Shown here: piece after piece, positions 32,283-39,434 of the stretch
How positions within the stretch are numbered: the first letter of the stretch is position 1
Layout of the letters: the number at the start of each line of letters is the position of its first letter
Assembly: GCA_050305405.1 (NCBI GenBank)
Contig: JBNLFG010000004.1
Location: forward strand, 124,001-188,000
DNA length: 64,000 bases
Origin: Desulfolinea sp050305405
GTDB lineage: Bacteria; Chloroflexota; Anaerolineae; Anaerolineales; Villigracilaceae
Direction of reading: 5' to 3'
Notes under the pieces: generated by a model
What the model was told of the DNA's origin: nothing
The model's database searches: none
Seen by the model: only the letters and a program-made list of their open reading frames with translations
Translations under genes and position numbers: made by a program

Positions 32283-34152
32283 ACTGCTACTGGCATTTCT
32301 CATCGCTGCAATCTCATTAGTGGGCGGATTTGCGGTCCGCGCACAGGAGGCGGCCCGCGCGGAGATCATCAAAATCGACGCAGGCGACTTCCCTACCATG
32401 CACGGGATGTTAGACGTCTACGACGCGGATGGCAAATTTGCTTCCGCTTTAGATGCTACTAACCTGACCCTGCTGGAGGACGGCAACCCGTTGCCCCTGA
32501 CATCTCTCGTTGAAGAAGAGGTCGGCGCCCAAATCGTGGTTGCCATTAACCCTGGTCCCGCTATGGACACGCGCGATTCCCTCGGCACTTCACGCTACGA
32601 TCAGATCGTCGAGGCGCTGCGCATCTGGGCAGAAGCACGCCCTGTCGCCCCAACTGATGAGATGAGTCTCATTACCACCGCGGGGCCGATCCTCGTCAAC
32701 GCCAGCGCCAGCGAATGGCGCAATAGTCTGGTCTCCTTCCAGCCGGATGCAAGAGCATCCATCCCCAGCCTGCAATCACTCTCCTTTGCCCTTGATCTGC
32801 TCGAAGGACAGCAAGGCTCCCAGGAAGGCATGAAGCGCAGCATCCTCTTCCTGACCCCGCACCTCCCCGATCAAACCACTGTTGATACTCTCGAAGCCCT
32901 CACTGAGCGCGCCATCCTTTTGAACGTGCGCGTCAACGTCTGGCTGATTGATACCGACGCCTACTTCGTCCACTTTAGCGCCAATGCGCTTAAATCAATG
33001 GCACTTCAAACCGGCGGTAGCTACTTCGCCTACTCCGGCATCGAAACCCTACCCGATCCTGAAAGCTACTTTGCCCATCTGCGGCATGTCTACACCTTCG
33101 ATTATGAATCGAATCTTTCCGTTGGAGGCGCGCATGCACTCGCCATGCAGGTACAGCGCAGCGACCTGAGCATCACCTCTGAAAGCACCAATTTCACGCT
33201 CGATATCCAGCCACCGAACCCTTTGCTCGTCTCGCCTCCAGCGCAAATTGTGCGTCAGGCACCCGAGGACGATCCCTATAACACCGATCTCCTTCTCCCG
33301 AACGAAACCACCCTCGACCTTCTGATCGAGTTTCCCGACGGGCACGAACGCCCGATCACACGCGCCAGCCTCTACGTTGACGACGAACTGGTCAGTGAAA
33401 TCAACGAAGCCCCCTTCGAACAACTTCAATGGGACATTAGCGGATATACCAACAGCGCAGAATATTCCTTGCGCGTTGAGATCGAAGATTCGCTTGGCCT
33501 CACGCAAAGCAGCATCGGCATCCCCGTCTCTCTGACGGTTGTACAGCCCCCCAGCGGAATTCTCTCCTTTTTTGGACGTTACGGATCGCTCGTGACCATT
33601 GGCGTGATCGCGTTAACCGGACTTATTCTCGGCTTGATCCTACTTGTGGGTGGACGCCGCCGCATCTTAAGCGCACGTCGTGAAGCCCAGCAAGCCTCCC
33701 ATGACCCCGTCACCCAACCACTGCCGCCTCCCAAAAAGGAAAAGGCGGGCAAACGTCTGCCCCTTCCCAACTGGCGACAATCCCCAAAGCGGACACGCGC
33801 AGCAGCCTATTTGGCACGTCTTAACGGAAGCGGCCTTTCGCACAAGGGCACACCGATCCCGCTCAACGATGAGGAGATGACTCTTGGTGCCGACCCTGTT
33901 AAGGCGGCGTACGTGCTCGATGATCCATCCATCTCAGCGCTGCATGCTGTTTTATCCAAAACAGAAGATGGAAATTTCATCCTAAAAGATCAGGATTCGG
34001 TAGCCGGGACGTGGGTCAACCTTGAGAAAGTCCACACAGAGGGGGTACTACTCGCTCACGGCGATGTGATCCATTTTGGCGCAATGCGCTATCAGTTTGT
34101 GCTTGAAAAAGCACCCAAAAAAGTAAAGCCCAAAGTGAAGGTTGAAAAATGA
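32272..34152 (+). CDS. Membrane protein with degenerate VWA-like exterior and FHA-like cytoplasmic domain
   Basis: A 626-aa protein. A signal peptide (LLLAFLIAAISLVGGFAVRAQ) precedes an extracytoplasmic region with a VWA-like fold (IVVAINPGPAMDT, MKRSILFLTPH, VNVWLIDT). The MIDAS DxSxS is absent. A beta-rich segment follows, then a TM helix (about 440-465), a basic Pro-rich linker and an FHA-like domain (about 530-615: LGADP, DPSISALHAVL, DSVAGTWVN). The Ser and His of FHA are kept, but the GR Arg and the NG Asn are replaced, so phosphothreonine binding is doubtful. It overlaps both neighbours (11 and 4 bases). Confidence 0.75.
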   Translation: MMRKLLLAFLIAAISLVGGFAVRAQEAARAEIIKIDAGDFPTMHGMLDVYDADGKFASALDATNLTLLEDGNPLPLTSLVEEEVGAQIVVAINPGPAMDTRDSLGTSRYDQIVEALRIWAEARPVAPTDEMSLITTAGPILVNASASEWRNSLVSFQPDARASIPSLQSLSFALDLLEGQQGSQEGMKRSILFLTPHLPDQTTVDTLEALTERAILLNVRVNVWLIDTDAYFVHFSANALKSMALQTGGSYFAYSGIETLPDPESYFAHLRHVYTFDYESNLSVGGAHALAMQVQRSDLSITSESTNFTLDIQPPNPLLVSPPAQIVRQAPEDDPYNTDLLLPNETTLDLLIEFPDGHERPITRASLYVDDELVSEINEAPFEQLQWDISGYTNSAEYSLRVEIEDSLGLTQSSIGIPVSLTVVQPPSGILSFFGRYGSLVTIGVIALTGLILGLILLVGGRRRILSARREAQQASHDPVTQPLPPPKKEKAGKRLPLPNWRQSPKRTRAAAYLARLNGSGLSHKGTPIPLNDEEMTLGADPVKAAYVLDDPSISALHAVLSKTEDGNFILKDQDSVAGTWVNLEKVHTEGVLLAHGDVIHFGAMRYQFVLEKAPKKVKPKVKVEK

Positions 34153-35255
34153 TCCCTGCTGAAAACGCCCATTTATATGTGGCTGCCTTCAGTCATAAGG
34201 GTATGAAAAAGGGGAAAATTAACGAAGACCGGTATGCGATCTCTTCGTTTCAGTTCAACGAGGGTGATTCGACCCCGATTCTTTTTGCGATTGTCTCCGA
34301 CGGCATCGGCGGCCATCAGGCGGGCGAAGTTGCCGCTGAAATGGTGGTCGATTATGTCAGCCAGGCTGTTGCAGACAGCAATGGCGAGAATCCTTTAGAA
34401 ACCATCGCCATCGCAGTGGATGCCGCCAATGAGGCGATTGTTCACTTGGCAGAGGAAGACGATAGAAAACAGGGCATGGGCGCAACCTGCGTCTGTGTTT
34501 GGGTAGTTGATAATCGTTTATATGCAGGCTATATTGGCGACTCGCGTTTGTATCTCATGCGTGGAGCATCCATCCGCCAGTTGTCGATTGACCACACCTG
34601 GATTCAGGAAGCGATGGATAAGGGTGTCATCACCCCAGAGCAGGCACGTAACCATCCGAATGTACATGTGATTCGGCGCTATATCGGTTCATCCCCTGCT
34701 CCTGATGTAGACTTCCGTATACATCTGAACTCCGAACAAAATGATGATGAGATGCTCGGCAACCAAGGTTTGCCCCTGCAAGGGGGCGATATACTGTTGC
34801 TGTGCAGCGACGGTCTAACCGATCTAGTTTGGGACGATGAAATTCTGGAGATCGTGCGCGCGAAGAAAGACCTGAAAATTGCGGCGCAGACCTTGGTCGA
34901 GTTGGCAAATGAGCGCGGGGGACACGATAATTCAACCGTTGTGCTACTCGGTGTCCCCAATACGCAGAAGAAGCATTCTCTGAAGAAACTTCCCCTTGGC
35001 TGGCTGATCGCGGGCGTGGTCGGGTTTCTGGCATTCATATCTATTTCAATCGGTTTTCTGTGGTATCTGACACGGCCTGTTGCCACTCCAACACCCAGCG
35101 TGACTGCAACAATCGAGTTTCCAACCGAGACAATGCCCCCAAGTGAGACATCCGTCCTACCAACAGCAACACTCGCCCCCACCCTGACACTCACCCCGCG
35201 TCCTACGCAAGGACCGACCTATACTCCCTGGCCCACAAATACGCCAGAAAACTAA
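34149..35255 (+). CDS. PP2C-type protein serine/threonine phosphatase, membrane-anchored
   Basis: Metal-dependent phosphatase of 368 aa. The catalytic domain (about 8-275) has NEDRYA, VSDGIGGHQAGEVAA, GATCVCVWV, GYIGDSRLYL, SDGLTDLV and GGHDNSTVVLL, so all metal-binding Asp residues are present. One TM helix (about 283-305) leads to a Thr/Pro-rich tail, which should lie outside the cell. It starts in an ATGA overlap with the FHA-like gene. FHA and PP2C proteins normally work with a Hanks-type kinase, but none is present here, so the kinase must be elsewhere. Confidence 0.9.
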   Translation: MIPAENAHLYVAAFSHKGMKKGKINEDRYAISSFQFNEGDSTPILFAIVSDGIGGHQAGEVAAEMVVDYVSQAVADSNGENPLETIAIAVDAANEAIVHLAEEDDRKQGMGATCVCVWVVDNRLYAGYIGDSRLYLMRGASIRQLSIDHTWIQEAMDKGVITPEQARNHPNVHVIRRYIGSSPAPDVDFRIHLNSEQNDDEMLGNQGLPLQGGDILLLCSDGLTDLVWDDEILEIVRAKKDLKIAAQTLVELANERGGHDNSTVVLLGVPNTQKKHSLKKLPLGWLIAGVVGFLAFISISIGFLWYLTRPVATPTPSVTATIEFPTETMPPSETSVLPTATLAPTLTLTPRPTQGPTYTPWPTNTPEN

Positions 35256-35286
35256 AACGCCGAAGGATTTCACCTTCGGCGTTTTG
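35254..35286. terminator. Bidirectional intrinsic terminator
   Basis: Stem AAAACGCCGAAGG / CCTTCGGCGTTTT with a six-base loop, between convergent PP2C and cupin genes. Confidence 0.85.
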
Positions 35287-35288
35287 AT

Positions 35289-35642
35289 TTAATCACAAAT
35301 CTCGATCTTATCAGGAATATTCGGCACTGAGCAGATGAAGACAAATGGTTCATCGCCGATAGATTCATAGGAATGTTTCAGCCCTGCGGGGATAAAAAGA
35401 ATATCGTCTTTTTCAACTTCATGCACTTCATCACCGAGCACAACACGTCCGTGTCCACCTAGGACGATCTGTTCGTGCTCGACTTCGTTGGTGTGCAAGG
35501 GCATTCCACCACCGGGTTGGATCTCAAAACGGCGCATTGCAAAATTTGGGGCTTCATCAGATGAGATCAAGACCTGCATGGTGGTCTTCGTCCCGGCTTT
35601 GACTTCGGTCACTTCAGCATCAGAAAACTTTTTAACTGGCAT
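35289..35642 (-). CDS. Cupin domain protein
   Basis: Single-domain cupin of 117 aa. Motif 1 is reduced to PLHTNEVEHEQIVLGGHG (His, His and Glu ligands) and motif 2 is IPAGLKHSYESIG, so a metal site is likely. The ATG is preceded by AAGGAG. It lies 18 bases after an FMN reductase on the same strand, a likely two-gene unit. Such small cupins include mannose-6-P isomerase-like and oxidoreductase helpers; no substrate can be named. Confidence 0.85.
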   Translation of the reverse strand: MPVKKFSDAEVTEVKAGTKTTMQVLISSDEAPNFAMRRFEIQPGGGMPLHTNEVEHEQIVLGGHGRVVLGDEVHEVEKDDILFIPAGLKHSYESIGDEPFVFICSVPNIPDKIEICD

Positions 35643-35660
35643 AATTTTCTCCTTTTAAGT

Positions 35661-36287
35661 TTATTCAGCACCCGGATTGACGGGGGCAGCTTCCCAGGCT
35701 TTTAGGAATTCGAGTGATTTTTCGTTTGAATGCAAGAATGAGAAACGCGCGACTTGACGACCAAGCTCTAGAAGGCGTTTTTCGATATCTGCATCTTTGA
35801 GCGTGCCATCGTCGTTGAAGGCTTTCCACGCAGCAGCAATCGAAACCTGATCAGGGATAACCCAGGCATGCAACGAGCGACCGATGGTGCGCAAACCGTT
35901 CAAAGCATTCAGGGCACCCATCGCCCCACCGGATGTTCCAAGGAGACCGATCATCTTACCTTCAAATTCCTTGAAGCTCATCATATCAATTGCGTTCTTC
36001 AAAACACCGCTAAAACTACTATGATATTCAGGCGTACCGATGATAATTCCCTGTGCACTTCTTACATCGTCGCGCAGACGAGCCACGTCGGGCGGATAGC
36101 CGCTTTCATCTTCTTTGCCGTCGCAAAAGATCAACTCGTATTCACGCAGGTCGACCATCTGGGTTTCTGCACCAGCTTCTGCGGCGCCTTTCAAGGCAAT
36201 TTCAAGTGCTTTTCGCGTATTACTATTGGGGCGCAAGCTGCCACAAATGGCAATCACACGAACTTTATCTTCTTTTGTTGTACTCAT
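35661..36287 (-). CDS. NADPH-dependent FMN reductase family protein
   Basis: Flavodoxin-fold reductase of 208 aa of the SsuE/ArsH/ChrR type. It has VIAICGSLRPNSNTRKALEIAL (phosphate-binding loop), GTPEYHSSFSGVLKNAIDMM (FMN contact, the PEYxxSxxGxLKNxID motif) and LLGTSGGAMGALNAL. It would reduce FMN or quinones with NADPH. It is upstream of the cupin gene and starts just 11 bases after recF, all on the minus strand. Function as a generic quinone/FMN reductase is firm; physiological substrate unknown. Confidence 0.88.
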   Translation of the reverse strand: MSTTKEDKVRVIAICGSLRPNSNTRKALEIALKGAAEAGAETQMVDLREYELIFCDGKEDESGYPPDVARLRDDVRSAQGIIIGTPEYHSSFSGVLKNAIDMMSFKEFEGKMIGLLGTSGGAMGALNALNGLRTIGRSLHAWVIPDQVSIAAAWKAFNDDGTLKDADIEKRLLELGRQVARFSFLHSNEKSLEFLKAWEAAPVNPGAE

Positions 36288-36298
36288 AGTATTTCTTT

Positions 36299-37510
36299 CT
36301 ACTGATTCTTCTGTACGGTCCCGTTGACCACGTTCCAGATTTCTGCGCTCTCTGAAAATTCATTGGTAAACAAATCTAAATCCGTTGTTGTGAGCAACGA
36401 TTGCTCTGCTTTGCCGAGATAATTGAGCAGGTCAGCACGGCGTTGGGGGTCAAGTTCGGCCATCACTTCGTCGAGCAGGATGACGGGGTATTCGCCGGAG
36501 CGAGCTTTCATCCAGTCCACTTCAGCGAGTTTGAGTGAGAGCAGGGTGGTGCGCATTTGTCCACGCGAACCATAGTCGCCGATGTCGATGCCGTTGGCGA
36601 GGAAGCGTAATTCGTCGCGGTGCGGGCCGACCGTCGTCACGCCGCGCGCGATCTCCTCGCGGCGCAGCGAAATCAATTCTTCGGTAAAACGTTCTTTAAT
36701 GGTAGCAAGCTCAAGGTGAGAGCGATCCGCAGGGGCTGTCATCTTGAGGGCGAGCTGATTTTCGGGAGCGGGCAGCGGGTCGAAGGCAGGACGATAATCC
36801 AATCTCAAAACTTCTTTGCCGTGCGTCAGTTCGTGATGAACGCGTGCGGCGAGTGCCTCCAGCTCACGAATGGCCTGGATGCGCCACAGAATCAGCTTTG
36901 CACCGCGATCGGTGACTATTTCATCCCAATAGGCGAGTTGGTCAGGGTCGCCGCCGCGCTCGGAAAGCTGTTTGAGCAGGGCGTTGCGCTGCGAGATGGC
37001 CTGCGCATACTCGCTGAGCGTGCGCGCATAAGCGGGGACGATCTGCGCGAGTGTGTGATTGAGATAGCGACGACGTTCGTCCGGACCACCTTCAACGATC
37101 TGGGACATCTGCGGGACAAAGAGCACGGCGTTGAAACTGCCGATGATCTCACTTGCTGGACGCTTGACTCCGTCTAGGAGAATTTCTTTGCGGAGGCGCA
37201 TTCCTCGTTGAACGCCCACCGGTTCAAAGATGAGGCGCACTTCAAGTTTGTGCCGCGACCCAGCCCGCTCATACTCCCCAACGATGCGCCCAACGGTCAG
37301 TTCTCCGCTGCGGGCCGCTATGAAATTGACCAGTTGACGATCAGAGTGCGTTTGAAAGGACGTGAATGCGGCGAGAAAGTAGATAGCCTCAAGCACGCTC
37401 GTTTTCCCCTGTGCATTGCTGCCCACCAACAAAACAGACCGCCGTGGAAGATCAATATCCAGGCGGGCAAAGTTGCGGAAGTTGGTGAGGGAGAGGCGAG
37501 TTAGGTGCAT
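36299..37510 (-). CDS. recF: DNA replication and repair protein RecF
   Basis: SMC-like ATPase of 403 aa that loads RecA at single-stranded gaps. It begins HLTRLSLTNFRNFARLDIDLP with the P-loop GSNAQGKTSVLEAIYFLAA, followed by VLFVPQMSQIVEGGPDERRRYLN, the ABC-like signature YGSRGQMRTTLLSLKLAE and Walker B VILLDEVMAELDPQRR. All ATPase motifs are intact. In many bacteria recF follows dnaN on the same strand; here it is divergent from dnaN with def between them. Its stop is 11 bases before the FMN reductase start. Confidence 0.95.
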   Translation of the reverse strand: MHLTRLSLTNFRNFARLDIDLPRRSVLLVGSNAQGKTSVLEAIYFLAAFTSFQTHSDRQLVNFIAARSGELTVGRIVGEYERAGSRHKLEVRLIFEPVGVQRGMRLRKEILLDGVKRPASEIIGSFNAVLFVPQMSQIVEGGPDERRRYLNHTLAQIVPAYARTLSEYAQAISQRNALLKQLSERGGDPDQLAYWDEIVTDRGAKLILWRIQAIRELEALAARVHHELTHGKEVLRLDYRPAFDPLPAPENQLALKMTAPADRSHLELATIKERFTEELISLRREEIARGVTTVGPHRDELRFLANGIDIGDYGSRGQMRTTLLSLKLAEVDWMKARSGEYPVILLDEVMAELDPQRRADLLNYLGKAEQSLLTTTDLDLFTNEFSESAEIWNVVNGTVQKNQ

Positions 37511-37516
37511 GAAATG

Positions 37517-37561
37517 AAACGTGATGTGTGAAGCGTGATAATCGAAAATTCACGCTTCACC
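37517..37561. repeat. Hairpin repeat, GTGATGCGTGAA family, second copy
   Basis: AACGTGATGTGTGAAGCGTG is followed by the inverted half CACGCTTCAC. It resembles the copy at 24213-24262. It lies between recF and def. Confidence 0.6.
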
Positions 37562-37570
37562 TTCTACACT

Positions 37571-38074
37571 TTAGACATTATCTACGTAATCTGCGTCGGG
37601 TTTCCAAATGCTTTCGGCAAGATCGGTGAAGAGCACGCCTTCAAGGTGATCAATCTCATGTTGAAAGATGCGTGCTACCCAACCGTTAAGTTTATATTTG
37701 ACATTCTGCCCGTGCTTATTCTGCCCTTTGACGACGATGGAAATAGAACGTTCTACATCGCCAACAAAGCCAGGAATGGAGAGACAACCCTCAACGCCCA
37801 TTTCCTTGTCGCTGGAAGCACGTGTAATTTCGGGATTGACAACGGCGTAGAGTTTCGGGGGAACAGTTTCATCCTCGTCGTCGCCGTATTCGATCACGAC
37901 AAGGCGCTGCAAAATGCCAACTTGCGGGGCAGCAAGCCCAACGCCAGGGGCGTCCCGCATGGTCTCGACCATATCGTCGATCAGGGTGCGCAATTCATTA
38001 TCAAATTTGGTGACGGTGTGTGCCTTTTTCCGTAAAACGTCATTCGGCACGGTAACAATTTTTCTTAGAGCCAT
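37571..38074 (-). CDS. def: Peptide deformylase
   Basis: Removes the formyl group from nascent N-terminal methionine; 167 aa. The three motifs are GVGLAAPQVG, EGCLSIPGF (metal-binding Cys) and QHEIDHLEGVLF (HExxH). The isoleucine-rich C-terminus is normal for this class. The ATG follows an AGGTAGAAAT region. It is divergent from dnaN, 132 bases away, and upstream of recF. Confidence 0.95.
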   Translation of the reverse strand: MALRKIVTVPNDVLRKKAHTVTKFDNELRTLIDDMVETMRDAPGVGLAAPQVGILQRLVVIEYGDDEDETVPPKLYAVVNPEITRASSDKEMGVEGCLSIPGFVGDVERSISIVVKGQNKHGQNVKYKLNGWVARIFQHEIDHLEGVLFTDLAESIWKPDADYVDNV

Positions 38075-38206
38075 ATTTCTACCTTTATAAATTGAGTTCT
38101 TCGGAGAGCATTTTACCCGATTTTCGTAATTTTCTTTGATGGGCTTATTTTTGTTTAATGATATACTTTTGAAAATTCACCAATAACATTGATAAAGAGG
38201 TCTGGC

Positions 38207-39340
38207 ATGAGAGTTACCGTCCTTCAAGAGAATCTGGCTCGTGGTTTAGGGATCGTTTCCCGCGCTGTTTCCCCGCGCAGTACCCTTCCTGTTCTGGCAA
38301 ATGTTCTAATAGCCAGTGATGAGGGCCGTTTGCGCCTTTCAGCAACAAATTTGGAGTTGGGCATTACCGCCTGGATTCCTGCCAAGGTTACAGAAGAAGG
38401 TTCCACGACTGTGCCCGCACGCACTTTCTCAGACCTTGTAAATACGCTCCCCGGTGATCAGGTGGAACTTAAGCTGGAATCTGAAACCCAAACCCTGCAC
38501 ATCAAAAGCGGCGCATCGAATAACGATGTAAAAGGCATTGATGCGCAAGAATTCCCGCCTTTGGCCGTACCCGATATGGAAGGCGCAATTCAACTCAACG
38601 TAGTCGATTTCAAAGAGATGATCCATCAGGTCGCCTTTGCTGCATCCAATGATGAAGCTCGCCCCGTTTTGATGGGCGTACTTGTAACCGTAACCGGCGA
38701 TCAGATCGTGATGGCGTCTGCAGATGGCTTCCGCCTGTCAGTTCGCAAGGCTACTCTCTCAGCGCCAGTTGCTGAACCGATCCATGCCATTATCCCTGCC
38801 CGCGCGCTGAACGAATTAGCCCGCATCGCTGGCGATGGGAACGACATGATCTCAATGGTCGCGCCAAAAGGCCGTGGACAGGTCATCTTCCGTGTGAAAG
38901 ATGCCGAATTGGTCTCCCAATTAATCGAAGGCTCCTTCCCTGACTACGAACAGATCATCCCGCGCTCATACAAATCCCGCACACTGGTTTCGACCGCTAC
39001 GCTGCTGAAAGCCTGCAAACAAGCAGAGATTTTCGCACGCGAAGGCACGAATGTTGTCCGGCTGGATATCAAAACTGCCGCCAACGATATGGAACCTAGC
39101 GAAGTCGAGATTTCTGCTCAATCGGAAGAAACCGGATCGAACGAAACCATTGTTGAAGCCACTGTGGACGGAATTGGTTTGCTGATCGCTTTCAATGTCA
39201 AATTCCTGCGCGAAGTGCTGGAGATCGTTAAATCACCGAACGTTGCCATCGAGACATCAGCGCCCAATGCTCCAGGGGTCATCCGCCCTGTTGGGGATGA
39301 GGACTTTACCCACGTCATCATGCCGATGCATCTGGGGTAA
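38207..39340 (+). CDS. dnaN: DNA polymerase III sliding clamp (beta subunit)
   Basis: Ring clamp for replicative polymerase, 377 aa from ATG 38207. It opens MRVTVLQENLARGLGIVSRAVSPRSTLPVLANVLI with three similar clamp subdomains (about 1-120, 130-250, 260-377), the linker ARPVLMGVLVTV and the C-terminal GVIRPVGDEDFTHVIMPM, where the VIMPM tail forms the protein-binding pocket. ATG 38207 follows AAAGAGG; the frame opens six codons earlier at a TTG. No dnaA gene or cluster of DnaA boxes is visible nearby. An intrinsic terminator follows the gene. Confidence 0.95.
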   Translation: MRVTVLQENLARGLGIVSRAVSPRSTLPVLANVLIASDEGRLRLSATNLELGITAWIPAKVTEEGSTTVPARTFSDLVNTLPGDQVELKLESETQTLHIKSGASNNDVKGIDAQEFPPLAVPDMEGAIQLNVVDFKEMIHQVAFAASNDEARPVLMGVLVTVTGDQIVMASADGFRLSVRKATLSAPVAEPIHAIIPARALNELARIAGDGNDMISMVAPKGRGQVIFRVKDAELVSQLIEGSFPDYEQIIPRSYKSRTLVSTATLLKACKQAEIFAREGTNVVRLDIKTAANDMEPSEVEISAQSEETGSNETIVEATVDGIGLLIAFNVKFLREVLEIVKSPNVAIETSAPNAPGVIRPVGDEDFTHVIMPMHLG

Positions 39341-39376
39341 CCTTGTACTGGTTTCCTAACCAAGATTTCATCTCAA

Positions 39377-39409
39377 GTGTCAGGGTAAAGAAAAGCCCTG
39401 GCACTTTTT
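39377..39409 (+). terminator. Intrinsic terminator after dnaN
   Basis: GTGTCAGGG (39377-39385) pairs with CCCTGGCAC (39396-39404), then TTTTT. It overlaps a TTG that could otherwise be the start of the next frame, which argues for the ATG at 39435. Confidence 0.8.
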
Positions 39410-39434
39410 GTATAAAACCAATTCAGAAAACATT

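Noticed and set aside
38075..38206. Replication origin at the def-dnaN gap
   Set aside because: No cluster of DnaA boxes or AT-rich unwinding array can be seen, and dnaA is absent.
39408..39434. TTG start for the PEP-binding protein
   Set aside because: It lies in the T tract of the dnaN terminator, so the ATG at 39435 is more likely.
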